A stretch of 64,000 nucleotides of DNA from Przewalskia tangutica (Eukaryota > Streptophyta > Magnoliopsida > Solanales > Solanaceae). Shown one piece after another: positions 12,558-25,198 of the stretch. Within the stretch, counting starts at the first letter, position 1; every line of letters starts with the position of its first letter. Where the stretch lies: positions 67,485,593-67,549,592 of the forward strand of contig CM056738.1 in the NCBI GenBank assembly GCA_029844215.1. The letters run 5' to 3'. A program made the translations under genes and the position numbers. The notes under the pieces are model-generated. The model was not told the DNA's origin, did no database searches, and was given only the letters and a program-made list of their open reading frames with translations.

Positions 12558-13457
12558 TTAGGCCTGCCCTGCAGGGCGCATAGCTGTAGAAGGTGATGAA
12601 CCTGCCACTAACCCGATAGGCTGAGTCCTGCTGCCTGTATCCTTCCTATTAGGACAGTTTCTCGTCACATGGCCCTGATGGCCGCAGGTAAAACAAGCAC
12701 CAGTAAAAAGACGACATTCCCCGGGATGACGCCTGCCGCATCGTGCACACTGAGGGAAACATGAACCCGACTGGCTAGAACCCATGTATACCTGTGAACG
12801 GAAGCCTTAGAGCCACGACCAGCTCGAATACCGAACGCCCCAAGGCGCGGAGGACCACTCAGACTTGGCGAAGGTGCATAACTAGCCTGCCGCTGAGGCG
12901 GTCCGCCTCGCAAGTTACCAAAGGACCCTGCTGTTCTGGCCTTCTTCTGCTGATCCCGGTCATTCCGTCGACCTCTCCGTGCCTCACACCCAAGTGCATG
13001 AGCCTGCATGCGGGCAATGTCCATGCCCGGCTGAAGAGCTACCCCCGAACAAGCCTCCGCCAAATAGTCATCGAGCCCGGTGACGTAGCGGTGCACTCTG
13101 TCCTCCATATCTGTCACTAAAGCGGGGACATACCGAGCCAACGAGTCAAACTCCACGTTGTACTCCCTAACCGTACGCCCGGTCTGCCTTAACGTCAAAA
13201 ATCTGTCGGCCCGAGCCCTCCTCATCTGTGGAGGCAAGAAATGTGCAAGAAATGCCCTTGAGAACTCGCCCCAAACTGCTGGGAGCGCATGCTCCCCTCG
13301 GGACAGTTCCCATGAATCAAACCAGTCGACTGCAGTATCACGCAGCCGATGCGAACCGAAGGTCACTGACTCGGTCTCCGAAGCCTTGATCACTCTCATG
13401 ATCCGCTGTAACTGTCGGATGAACTCCTGCGGATCATCCTCAGGCCTCGACCCATAA
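9279..13457. repeat. Tandem duplication, first copy (~4.17 kb)
   Basis: This block starts in the E1 5' LTR at cccataacatcaatc, crosses the LTR/gag junction at 12557/12558 and ends in E2 gag at ctcgacccataa. The second copy follows directly (13451-17602) with the same LTR/gag junction at 16731/16732. The breakpoint falls in cccataa, present at 9279-9285, 13451-13457 and 17596-17602. A retrotransposon cannot insert twice at the same base with the same truncation, so segmental tandem duplication is the simple explanation. Confidence 0.9.
12558..13457 (-). pseudogene. gag: E2 gag fragment, first copy
   Basis: A 244-codon open stretch (13399 down to 12665) carries the capsid-like core: DWFDSWEL near residue 25, then LTLRQTGRTVREYNVEFDSL and a GLDDYLAEA segment. 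A Gly/Arg/Ser-rich linker follows. The frame then shifts, and the zinc knuckles lie in a second frame (12785-12558): CARCGRRHPGEC (variant CX2CX3HX3C) and CFTCGHQGHVTRNC (CX2CX4HX4C). The N-terminal ~150 codons are absent, because the duplication breakpoint is at 13451-13457, and the C-terminus is cut by E1. The core is typical of plant Ty3/gypsy gag. I suspect the Tekay/Del branch but cannot place it without pol. Confidence 0.9.
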
Positions 13458-16400
13458 CATCAATCATGCCTGTGGAATCCTTCCTCACTGCCGGCAGTCC
13501 GTGATATAAGATAACACCAATAGGCATACATGAACACCAAGTCCCACCTGTGTCCTAAATACCACGTGGTCTCATGCCCCGGAATCCCACATCGTAAAAG
13601 CATGACCATAGGGTAACACAAACAAATCTGGGGACATATATGATAATCAAATTACAACACATTGTGCCTTACTAACAATGAGAGTAAACAGTAGTATCCT
13701 TACAATATAAAATAGGAAGCTCATGATCAAAACAGGACCATCCGCCCGCAGTATCATTTAGCCATCCTACTCCTGGGACTATTTCACCCGCATAGGCCGC
13801 GTGGACCCGCGTGAGGTATTCCTCGCATGGGACTATTTCACCCGCATAAGCCCTTACGGACTCGCATGAGGTATTCCTCGCATAGGCTGGACCCGCCCGC
13901 ATGGGACTATTTCACCCGCATAAGTCCTTACGGACCCGCATGAGGTATTCCTCGCATCGTGGGTAGCAATTCCACGGAATCTGCAAATGCCACAAACCCG
14001 GGGAATGACCCCGAAACGACTGATATACCAATAGCACACAACCGGCTATTTCCAGCACACATAGGCAATTCTCAACTAATCAGGCCAAGTACTTATCAAG
14101 GCACACATGGAAATAATTCTCAATTAACCAAGCCAAAGTACTTATCAAGGCACACATAGAATAATTCTCATTTGACAAGCCAAAGTACTTATCAGGGCAC
14201 AAATAGAATAATTCTCATTTAACAAGCCAAAGTACTTATCAGGGCACAAAATAGAAAAATTCTCATTTAACAAGCCAAAGTACTTATCAAGGCACTCTTA
14301 GACAAATTGTCAATTTATCAAGCCAAAGTACTAATCAAGGCACACTTAGACAAATTCTCAATTTATCAAGCCAAAGTACTAATCAAGGCATCACATAGAA
14401 TTATTCTCAATTAAATAGGCCAAAGTACTACGTACGTACATTCTTTTCAAAAGACTCCTTTTCATGTAAAATCCCAAGATACTAACACCCGTAGTATCAA
14501 GGCGTGTCTATTCTTCAAAGTAAGTTACTATACTTTTTGAAACTCATTTCGAAGCTTGAAACCAAGTAACTTCAAATTTTCACAAAATAGGCAACTTATG
14601 CCGATTAATCAAAATAGACAACTTTCTAAACCTTCCATAAAGCCGTTATAACCAACTTCCCATAAAGCCGTTATAACCCTTTATGGTTTTAGACATATCC
14701 ATTCCTTTTATAACCAAGAGACTTATGCTATTAAAAACCAAGTATCACATACTTACAAATTAAGTTCTTAACTTTCAAAACACTTCAAGTCTCTTAATAT
14801 ATAGAAAAACAAGTTTCTTCTACTTTTAAACCTCAAGTAACTCACACCTTTAAAACAAGTTACTTCTCTTAAATCATGTCATTTCTCCTCTTTTAAAACA
14901 ATTAAGTAAATCACTCCTTTGACTCCCCTAAAGTCATTATAATGACCTTTAGGATTTTGAGACTAAGGTACTAGCCCAAAAGATTTGGAAACCACTTCCT
15001 TTTTAAGACTCTATGTACTTTAAGTAAAATACTTTCACTTTTAAGAATCCAACTTCACTAAGGCAATGGATTATACAACTTACAATTTAAACATCAAAGT
15101 ACAATCAAAGGAAGTACATAGAACAATTTCTACTTTAGGCAATCCAAATACAACCAAGGAATGGATCATTTAAGGAGTAGGACGTACTTTCTTTATCTTA
15201 AGGAATCATGCTAGAAGAGGAGATAGTTCACATACCTTTTCGGCTAAAATCCACAAGCTAAGCCGAATACGCCGTACGTAGAAGTGTCAACCTATAATGG
15301 TCACAACAAGACTATCAACTTCTAGTCTCAACGTAGAATAATACTAAGTATACGGTCTCTAATTCTACGGAAAATCGGGCAGCACTTCCTTTGTTTCTAC
15401 TCACTTTGCCACCTTTTTCAAGGCCGAATACAATAACCAACACGCCACATTTAAGGCTCCAAACAACAACCAAACAAAGGGGATTACACGCCTTACAATA
15501 CGTGTAAAATTCCGCCCCACAATTCATACCAAATAGTATAATACTTCACTAGCCATTCTCGGCCAACATATAACCAATAACACTACGTCTTTTCCAATCC
15601 TTTTCCAATTTCAAGTTCTTAGGTCAACATGTTATTTAGTCATAAACAACTTCAACAACTACAATTTCCTTCTTTATTCAACATGCGACGACTTAAACTA
15701 ATAATCAACTTGAATTCCAATCTTAAAGCTAAACATGCTAGTTTTCGGATTAGGGTTCCAATAGCCCATAAACATATCAAACTTCATACTATATAACACA
15801 TGCTTGCTAAAATCCATAGCTACAACAATAAGTAAGTCTTAACTACTAAAACGATAAAATTTATACCTTTCCAAGCCCTTAAAAATTTCCAAGATCCAAA
15901 GTCGCGCCTTAGAAATTCTTAGCTCCTTTCCTTAAGTTCCAATCCGCTCCAAGCACTCCTTAGAGGCCTATGAAGAACCCATCTTCAAGTTCCAACTTCA
16001 AAGTTGAAGAACTCCATTAGTTTCCGCCTTGCGACTAACGTGAAAATGCGTTTTTTCTGAAATCTTTCTATTGAGATAACCTTACAACACTCTTAGGAAC
16101 CTTGGTTTAAAGTCTTGTGGACAAAGGAACAAAATTACAAAATCTTGTGTGAAGGGGATGACCAACCCGAGAGCTCTTCTAGGCTAAGCTCAATGTTCTC
16201 AATTTTTTCTAAGTGTAATGAGCTAGTCTTGCACTAGTAGTAACCTTATAAAACACAATGGAGGGCTTAGACTTAAACAAATGTGAGGTTAGGATGAGTT
16301 TCACTTGGATGAAGCCTAGGTGGACAAGTTGACTTGTCAACAATATGAAGCTTAGAAGACTTATCATCTACATAGGTCAAATGACCATAACACCCTTGCA

Positions 16401-16731
16401 ACATTTCGTCCAACATCATGGAGGGGTGCCACGTGTCTCCCTCTCATTCGTCCATAAAATTCCGTAACCCTCGTGGGCCCCACAAAATGTAAAATTCTCG
16501 GGTGGGCCCACGTGACCAAAGCCGTAAAATAAATTTCCATAGTGTTAATAAGTTCCATACTTTACAAATATTGTCTTTTGAGAATCCAATTCTCAACAAC
16601 GAGCATTTTTCCTTTCCGACGTTCGGAAGATTTTCCGTCGGAAAAACAATTCTTCCTTTCGTACTAATTTCCAAGTCTTGTTTCCTTACGTACATTCTCT
16701 TATAGAGGTCCGGGACTTACGGGCTGTAACA
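13451..16731 (-). repeat. Duplicated E1 5' LTR part (second copy)
   Basis: A 3281-bp LTR segment colinear with 9279-12557. It lacks the U5-side 597 bp, because the duplication began inside the LTR. It shares variants with the 5' LTR and not with the 3' LTR (for example aattgtcaattt near 14315 and 10130, and the six-T run in gcgttttttctg near 16050 and 11875). There is no PBS at its left end and no oligopurine tract at its right end, so it is not an insertion in its own right. Minor indels rise sharply beyond about 16480. Confidence 0.9.
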
Positions 16732-17881
16732 TTAGGCTCGCCTGCAGGCTTATAGAAGGTGATGAACCCGCCACTAACCCGATAGGTGAGTCCTGCCGTC
16801 GTATCCTTCCTATTAGACGGTTCTCGTCACACGGCCCGATGGCGCAGTAAAACAAGCACCGCAAAAAGACGACATTCCCGGGATGACGCCGCCGCATCGT
16901 GCACACCGAGGAAAACTGAACCCGATCGCTAGAACCCATGTATATCTGTGAACTGAAGCCTTAGAGCCCCGACCGGCTCGAATACCGAACGTCCCGAAGG
17001 CGCGGAGGACCACTGATCTTGGCGAAGGTGCATAACTAGCCTGCCGCTGAGGCGGTCCGCCTCGCAAGTTACCAAAGGACCCTGCTGTTCTGGCCTTCTT
17101 CTGCTGATCCGGCCATTCCGTCGACCTCTCCGTGCCTCACACCAGTCGTGAGCCAAAGATGCGGGCAATGTCCATGCCCGGCTGAAGAGCTACCCCTGAA
17201 CAAGCCTCCGCCAAATAGTCATCGAGCCCGGTGATGTAGCGGTGCACTCTGTCCTCCATATCTGTCACTAAAGCGGGGACATACCGAGCCAATGAGTCAA
17301 ACTCCACGTTGTACTCCCTAATCGTACGTCCGGTCTGCCTTAACGTCAAAAATGTTTACCGAGCCTCTCATCCGCGAGGCAAGAAATGTGCAAGAAATGC
17401 CCTTGAGAACTCGCCCCAAACTGCTGGGAGCGCATGCTCCCCTCGGGACAGCTCCCATGAATCAAACCAGTCGACTGCAGTATCACGCAGCCGATGCGAA
17501 CCGAAGGTCACTGACTCGGTCTCCGAAGCCTTGATCACTCTCATGATCCGTCAGAATCGCTTGATGAACTCCTGCGGATCATCCTCAGGCCTCGACCCAT
17601 AAAACTCTGGCGGGCTGCAACTCAGAAAGTCCCGCAGCCTCAAACTATCCGATTACGGGTGAACTATGGGTACTACCGGTACCGGAATTGCTGCATCCAG
17701 CCTATCCTCGTGTCTTGCCACTATCCTGGCCAATAACTGGGCCATCTCCTTGTAACCCATCTCCTATGTTCCTTGCCGGTGGTCCGACGTCTCGTGCGTG
17801 GCCTCGTGAGACCGCCGCTACTCCACTCGCAGCCTCCTCTCGCTTGCGCGCCTCCGGCCCGATTGCCTTGCGTGGAGGCAT
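16732..17881 (-). pseudogene. gag: E2 gag, second copy, with the N-terminus
   Basis: Gag starts at an ATG at 17881 (MPPRKAIGPEARKREE), the same MPPR start as in E1, and runs to the E1-derived junction at 16732. The core motif LRQTGRTIREYNVEFDSL lies in an open stretch at 17349-17137. The rest is split over several frames, and the zinc-knuckle region (about 16940-16800) has lost residues to 1-3 base deletions relative to the first copy. Since the duplicated LTR beside it is almost unchanged, this burst of small indels is odd and may be a consensus problem rather than decay. Confidence 0.85.
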
Positions 17882-18088
17882 AACTGGCACATAAGAATAC
17901 GTCAGAGGGAGTCCAACTGACAACAAAGCTCTAAGGCACGATCTCAGAATGAGAAGAATAGAAACCAATCCTAAATGTCCTGCAGCTTCCTGATTATAGA
18001 TGTGGTGCACAACACACCGATAATCAAGACTCTACTAGACACGGTCTGTAGACACTTTCCGAGGACTAACTGCTCTGATACCACTTTT
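17882..18088 (-). promoter_or_regulatory. E2 leader and tRNA-iMet primer-binding site
   Basis: The leader between the gag ATG and the E2 5' LTR, closely matching the E1 leader. On the minus strand TGGTATCAGAGC (18072-18083) is the initiator tRNA-Met primer site. Five bases separate it from the LTR end at 18089. Confidence 0.85.
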
Positions 18089-19254
18089 GTCACGACCCGA
18101 ACCGGGGCCCGTGACTGGTGTCTTACCCCGGGCACCCTCGTGATACAACATCAGAGAAAATCAGCGGAAATAAAAACATAAACATGAAACAAGAGACATG
18201 ATAAATAAACAAAGCAACCAAAAAGCTTGCCTCAGATATATACATAAAAACCGACGAGTTATCCTTTTTACAAACTCGCCACAACAAGCATTACATGCAC
18301 TTAAGAAGTGATAACAACTATGACGACAGGCCCCGCCATACCCCGAATGTACAAGAACCTCTGGACTCGGGTAACATACCACACGATCAGCCTCCGGAGA
18401 AACGGGGCTTCCCAATACGTTGAATTTTGATCCTATGAGTGAGGATCCACAACCGATGTACCTCTACCTGCGGCATGAACGCAGCCCCGGGAGGTCGATC
18501 TAAAGTACCAAGTATGTGAAATCAATGTCACGACCGAACCGGGCGTGATCGTTCCTTACCCCGAGCACCCCAGTGATACAACATCAGAGAAAAACCAGCG
18601 GAAATAAAAATTTAAACATTTATATAGACATGGATCAAGATAAAGAAAATAGGCCAACCAAAACGGTTGCCTTTCAACATATATATATAGACATTTGAAC
18701 AGTTACAATCCTTACAACCCCGCCATGCGATTACTCATGCACCTCTAAGATTTTTACAACAACTATGACGGGACAGGGCCCCGCCATACCCCTGAATGTA
18801 CAAGAACCTACAGACTCAGGGTAACATACCAAAGATAAGCCTCCGAAGGAACGAAGCTTCCCAATATGCTGAAAGGTGATCCTATAAGCGGGGATCGACA
18901 GCCGATGTAACTCTACCTGCGGCATGAACGCAGCCCCCCGAAGGAGGTCAGTACAACAGGTACCAAGTATGTGAAATCAGAAAATCAGAAATGAAATCAT
19001 AACGATCTATATAAAGCGGGAGACATGTATGATAACCAAACTACAAGACACCACATATAAACAAATATATCAAGTCGTGACTCACGCCTCCAAATCATCA
19101 CTCGTGCGTGGAATTCCTTCCTCACCGCGATCTATGATATAACAACACCAAGGAGTATATGTGAACACCAGGTCCTACCTGTTTCAATAAAACCGTACGG
19201 GGCAAGTATAGCTACCAGATCCGACCGTACCAATAATACTGTACAACCATATCA

Positions 19255-19605
19255 TGAAGCTGACACGTGGCAAGTGCAATAGCGTCCTGCGCCACGTAGC
19301 TGACGGGGGCAAGTGAATCGGCTACGCACCAGATCACAACCGTAAGTCACGAAGCTCCATCCAAATCGACTCGCTGAAGTCGACACGTGGCGGTGCAATA
19401 ACCTATACCAGATCCACTGCGCCACGTGGCGGCGGGGCAAGTAAACAGCTACGCACCGATCACAACCGTAAGTCACGATACTTCGCCGCGAAGGCGACCG
19501 TGGCGGTGCAATAACCTATACCAGATCCACGCCGCCACGTAGGCGGGGGCAAGTAAACAGGCTACGCACCCGATCACAACCGTAAGTCACGATACTTCGC
19601 CATAA
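19255..19605. repeat. ~113-bp tandem repeat, about 3 copies
   Basis: The units contain gtggcggtgcaataacc, gccacgt and acaaccgtaagtcacga, spaced about 113 bp apart inside the solo LTR. It is GC-rich compared with the surrounding LTR. No coding potential is apparent. Confidence 0.75.
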
Positions 19606-19796
19606 ATAACCATAATGGTCACATGTCCACATCATCGGTGTAGACACGCCCATGTAATAATAATAATGGAAGCGTACCCGTGGAATCTTCCGTCACTGCC
19701 GGTACGTCCAAGTAAGTTATCAATAAGTCAACCGGCCCTCCATCGAGAGACGCGGTAGAATAGAAACACAATTCTTGCACAACAAAGACTATCTCA

Positions 19797-19900
19797 ATAA
19801 GCATAGGCAAGTTACCCAACAACAAGCATAGGCAAGTTATACAACAACAAACATAGGCAAGTTACACAACAACAAGCATAGGCAAGTTATACACAACTCA
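19797..19900. repeat. ~25-bp tandem repeat, 4 copies
   Basis: aacaacaagcataggcaagt is repeated four times with small changes, in the same LTR position where E1 and E4 carry the 47-bp minisatellite. Confidence 0.8.
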
Positions 19901-21681
19901 AAGTACTTTCATTTTAAGTCAAAATCCGGGTGTTAACCCTAAAGTACTACGTACGTTAAATTCCTTTTTAAAGAGATCCATTCCTTTTATAAAAGTCACC
20001 CGATACCCGTAGTATAAAAATAGACTGACTCACATTTTTAGGTAAACCAAAACACTTTCCTTTTCAACCACATTCTTTTCCCTAAGGTTCCAGTTTTCCT
20101 AATTTCAATTACTCAAGGCTCTTTATTTTTGAAAAGTTTCATAGTTCAATGTCTTAATCTCTTTTAAAACATTTGAGTAACATATGCCTTATATGATTGT
20201 AGGTTATTCTTATTCATAATCAATCTTATTAAGCAGCCATGATCTAGGAAATGTAATATCATTTTGTCTCATCTTAGTTTCTATGCAGATGGAGGTTTCT
20301 ACTGGTTTTTATAATACTTCATTATTCAATACATTTTCCTTTATTAACGCTGCAGTGGTTTGTCGATACTCTTTCTGATTTCCGAAATCAGTAAAACATT
20401 TCTTCTTTTAAAAACCAAGTACTCATTACTCACGAATGGGGTTTCACACAAAATTCATATTAATTCATTCAAGTCAAGTCTCTTATCTTTTAAGATCAAG
20501 TCTCTTAACTTCTAAAAATCAGTAAACCATTTCTTTTTACCATTCTTAAGACGTTATACCTAACTTCCTATAAAGCTAGTATAACTCTTATGTTTTCAAA
20601 ATCAAGTATTACTCTTCTTTCAAAACGGTTTCTTAATCTTTTGAAATACTTCAAGATTTTTTATTATTCAAGCTTAAGTCAAAAGACATTGCCGTAACAC
20701 TACATTCAGTTAACACACGAACGTCTACCGTACTATATATATTCCTTTTAAAATATTTCAAGGTTCTTATTATTCAGGCTTAAGTCAAAAGACATTGCCA
20801 CACGTACGTCTACCGTACTATATATATTCCTTTTAAAATATTTCATGCTCAAGAGTATAGGAAGAATCACATACCTCGCGACGATTATCGACTATAAGCA
20901 AAACGCTCCACGGCTATAACCCGGATAGCCTTGTCCACCTTCTAAGTAGCACATGCTACTTGCAGAACATTCAACCAATAAAGGTTATCAATCTACTGTA
21001 AATACAGTCCTATGTAAATACAGTTTTAATCTTCTACTCTAATATTCTTCTGATGTGATTTCAGTTCAAGTCTTTTCTGTAATATCCTTCCATTACAGTT
21101 CAATTCTCTTCTATGAATCTTATATTCATTTAATACTACTACAGTATGTAATTCCCAATTACAATAGAAGGACAGTAATATTTACCTCGATGAGCCCAAA
21201 ATTATCCAAGTTTAAAGTCGATCCTGAGCAACGTTAAGCTCCTACTCCGTGTGCTCCAACCCGTTCCAAACAACCCTTAGAAGTTCTAACCAACTTCTAC
21301 TCAATTACTTCAACTATCAATGAAGATTTCCTTAGGGTTTCGTTTAGTGGCTAAAGGAAGTATAATAGTATTTTCCGGGCTTTACGTATAGAGGTAACTT
21401 TGGAAAGTACTACAAGGTATATAGGCTAAAGTATTTGGGCATTATAACAATACTTGGAGAGTATTTCTATACCACAAAAGGGGGGTATTTATACGAGACA
21501 ACTAGGCAAGGGGGGGGGTACCCTCGGCTAAACACTACAAAGGGGGAGGGGGAGGCTCTCGGCCAAGGGCCTTTCTCAAAGGGGGAGGGGGCTTTGGACG
21601 AAAGCAAACAAGAGGGAGGGAGTATTTGAGACTTAGAAAGATTGCTCAAGTTTGGATGAAACAACTCTTCAACAAGGGGGG

Positions 21682-21689
21682 TATTTATA
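21682..21689 (-). promoter_or_regulatory. TATA box of the solo LTR
   Basis: tatttata on the plus strand, TATAAATA on the minus strand, about 405 bp from the U3 terminus at 22094. A run of G-rich pyrimidine/purine-biased sequence follows in the predicted leader. Confidence 0.6.
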
Positions 21690-22274
21690 GGTCAAGCAAT
21701 GGCCAACCAATGGCCAAGATTCATCCAAGTGTTAGGCAAGTGTAGGGCTAGATTTTAACCATGTGGACCTTATCCATCTACCACAACAACTTGCACAAAA
21801 TATCCTACCAACTCCCTTGACCCCTTCTCGTCCAAACCGCCCACAACGTGCTCCAATTAGAGGGTGACAAGTGTCTCCCTCTCGTTGGTCCAAAATGTTT
21901 CGTCTCTCGGAAAAATCCGCAAAAATTACAAATGACATAGCCGTATTTTTCCCTTCGCAAGTTTAGTAAAACGTTTCGTCGAAAAACGACTCCTTTCGGC
22001 ACTTGTGTACAATTCCGAAACTTGCCAAATCTTTAAGGCTCAAATTCTATATGTACGCCCTCACGTACATACTCTGGAAATACGGGGTATAACACTGAAA
22101 ATACTGTAAATGAAATCATAACAGTCTATATAAAAACAGGAGACATGTATGATAACCAAACTACAGTTCATAACATAAAAGCAGTCATGTCAAGTCAGGG
22201 ACTCACGCCCTCAAAGTCATCCCTCATGCCCGTGGAACTCCTTCCTCACTGCCGGCAGTCTAGGTATAAATCGT

Positions 22275-22510
22275 GTGGAATACGTGTCTCGGCCCATCCC
22301 ATGGGACTCGATAAAGAACCAGGTGGAATACGTGTCTCGGCCCATCTCATGGGACTCGATAAAGAACCAGGTGGAATACGTGTCTCGGCCCATCTCATGG
22401 GACTCGATAAAGAATCAGGTGGAATACGTGTCTCGGCCCATCTCATGGGACTCGATAAAGAATCAGGTGGAATACGTGTCTCGGCCCATCCCATGGGACT
22501 CGATAAAGAA
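22275..22510. repeat. 48-bp satellite, 5 near-identical copies
   Basis: The unit starts gtggaatacgtgtctcggcc and recurs exactly every 48 bp at 22275, 22323, 22371, 22419 and 22467. It holds catgggactcgataaagaa. Because 48 is divisible by three, open frames appear in several phases on both strands. These are by-products of the repeat and not genes. No other LTR in the window has this array. Confidence 0.95.
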
Positions 22511-25198
22511 TTATTCATAACAAATCAGCTGGCCCTCCATCGAGAGACGCGGTAGCACAGAAATACAACACTTGCACAACAAAGGTTATCACCACAAGCA
22601 TAGGCAAGTTCAACATACAACTCAAGGTACTTTCATTTTATGTCAAAGTCCCGGTTTTAACCCCAAAGTACTACATACGTTAAATTCTTTAAAAAGATGC
22701 AATTCTTTTATAAAGGTCACCCGATACCCGTAGTATTAAAAACAGAGTGACTCACATTTTTAAGTAAACCAGAACACTTTCTTTTAAAAAAATCAAGTAA
22801 CAACATTATTTTCCAAACGTTCAAGTTTGCCTAATTTCAAATGCTCAAGTCTCTTATTTTAGAAAGGTTTCATAACTCATAGTCTTAATCTCTTTTAAAA
22901 CAATTGAGTAACATAAGTCTTATGTGTGAGCCGTTTATTCTTGTTTATAACAATCTTGTTACAGCAGCCATGATCTAGGAAATGTAATACAATCTTGTCT
23001 TATCTTAGCTTCTATGCAGATGGAGGTTTCTACTGGTTTTAATAACAATTAGTCAATACATTTCCTTTATTAACGCTGCAATGGTTTATTCGATACTTAT
23101 TCTCATTTCCGAAATTAGTAAAACATTATTCTTAAAAGCCAAGTACTCATTACTCACGAATGAGGTTTCACAACTTTTTAACAAAATTCATAGTTCTTAA
23201 CATTTCATAAAACGTCATTTATAAGTTAAGTCTCTTATCTTTCAAGATCAAGTCTCTTAACTTCTAAAATCAATAAATCATTCTATTACTCACATAAAGT
23301 CGTTATAACTAACTTCCCATAAAGCTATTATAACACTATATGTTTTAAACCAACCAAAACTCATTTAGCACACGTACGTCTACCATACTACATAGTTCAC
23401 AACAATCATGCTAGGAAATATAGGAAGAGGTTCACATACCTCGCGACGATTATCGACAAATAGCAAAACGCTCCATGTACTTCAACCCGTCGGTTACTCC
23501 TTAAGCCAAGTAGATCACGCCACACGTAGTATTCCACTCCTAAAATGGTCATAGTACTTCTATCAAACTTTTCTTACCATTGAATACTTATACCAATAAA
23601 AAGCCCTCTAATTCTACGGAAAATTGGGCAGCACTTCCCCCATTTTTACTCACTTTTCCATCTTTCTCCAAGGCCCGAATAACCGTAATATATATACCAT
23701 ATATATATAAGGCGTAATAATTAAACAACATAAAGAAGGGGATTACACGCCCAAACGGTAACGCGGTTTACTATCACGCCTTCATAACAACAATAAGTAA
23801 AAGAAGGGGATTACGCGCCCAACCGGTAACGCGGTTTACTATCACGCCTTCATAACAATACAATAATTAAAAAAGGGATCATACGTCCAAACGGAACGCG
23901 ATTGAAAAATCTTCCCCTTAACAGAAATGTAAATACAGTCCAATGTAAATACAGTCCAAAGTAAATACGGTCCAAAGTAAATACAGTCCTTAAGTTGGGG
24001 TCCTTGGCCAACTTTGTCCATTTTACTTATCCAAATTACTCATTAGTCATCCAACTTATATTTCCATTCTTAATATAAGTTATAGTTACTTGTTAAATAC
24101 TTATTCACAAGTAAGGTACGTTTGATACGTTGAATACGTTTTTTACCATTTTAATGGCAAACGACCAATCCTTTCTTTTAACAAGTTAACAAGATCCAAC
24201 TCTTCCAAACTTTACTCCATATATTATATATTCATAATATACTTATAATATATGTATATTGACCAAATCACAAAGAGGTTTAAGATTCACTACCTCAAAT
24301 AGCCCAAAATTTCCAAGAACTTAATGTCACTCCAAGCAAGTCTTAGCTCCAAATATTTAGGTTACAAACCACCAAAACTCACCCTAAGAAGCTCCTCACC
24401 ATCATCTCTTCAAGAACCAACTTAAACAAGTGAAGAACACTTAGGTTTCCTTACAAGAGCTCTCGGCCAATGTGGCCTTTTAGAGGCTAGGGGGTGAAAT
24501 CTTTTCCAACTTTTGGTTAAGAGTCTTCCTAATACACTAGGGAAGAACACTTAAGAGTTTAGGAATTGTTGGACAAATTTAGGTTAGAGAGGGAGGGGTT
24601 CGACGAGAGCTAGGAGAGAGGGAGGGAGATGAAAATATTTCTCAAGTCTTGAATTAACTAAGTGTGGAAGATTTCATCAACTAAGGGTGCATATATAGGA
24701 CAACCAAGGGCTAGGATGAAGGAAAGTGTGTGGTTGAGATTGGAGACAAGTGTGGGTGGGACCCACAAGCCACTTGTCCACACAAAATATCTTGCAAGAC
24801 TTGGCCACTTGTCTTGGCCACTTGGCACATGATTTCGGCCACAAGGCCACCTAGGGGGGTGAAACGTGTCGCCCTCCTACTCGTCCAAAATATTTCATCT
24901 TCCGAAAATATCCATAATGGCCAAAATTTCGAAAACAAAGTGGGCCCCACAAAATCGTAAATTTCTCCCGTGGGCCCCATGTGACCAATTCCGGAAATAA
25001 AATTCCATAATTCTAATATAATTCAAGAAGCCCAAATACCAAATCTGGGAATCCAATTCCCATCAACGAACCTTTTTCCTTCACAAAACCCGGAAACTTT
25101 TCCGTCGAAAAATCACATCTTTCTTTCTTTCCAATATTTATGTCGTATTCTCGTACGTACGTCCTCACATACATACCCTGGAACTACGGGGTGTAACA

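Larger units (their letters stand above)
18526..22094 (-). mobile_element. Solo LTR, family A, 3569 bp
   Basis: A complete LTR, tgtcacgaccgaacc at 18526 to ggggtataaca at 22094, with no PBS or oligopurine tract at either side. The flanks rejoin into continuous E2 LTR (compare 38031-38070). The expected 5-bp duplication is ctgaa on the right (22095-22099) against an altered atcaa on the left (18521-18525), a difference of the CTG-to-TC kind seen elsewhere here. Solo LTRs arise by recombination between the two LTRs of a full element. A TATA box is at 21682-21689. Confidence 0.85.
18089..25198 (-). repeat. E2 5' LTR, interrupted by a solo LTR
   Basis: It starts tgtcacgacccgaacc at 18089 after the PBS and ends ggggtgtaaca at 25198. 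Without the nested solo LTR it is about 3.5 kb. It holds a 48-bp satellite (22275-22510), the block 22972-23045 around gccatgatctagg, a ~66-bp repeat near 23740-23880 and four short repeats of gtaaatacagtcc near 23930-23998. A TATATA box sits at 24692-24697, about 500 bp from the U3 end. Sequence to the right (25199) is unrelated coding-like DNA, so 25198 is the outer end of E2. Confidence 0.85.

Noticed and set aside
13451..16731. Independent element or solo LTR
   Set aside because: It is truncated at exactly the duplication breakpoint and has the same right-hand junction as 12557/12558, so tandem duplication explains it better.
17688..17894. Plus-strand ORF over the gag start
   Set aside because: It is the antisense shadow of E2 gag, whose MPPR start and leader are supported by E1 and E6.
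22145..22555. 136-codon and overlapping ORFs on both strands with five internal repeats
   Set aside because: They arise from a 48-bp satellite whose length is a multiple of three. All phases are open and no gene signals or homologs are visible.
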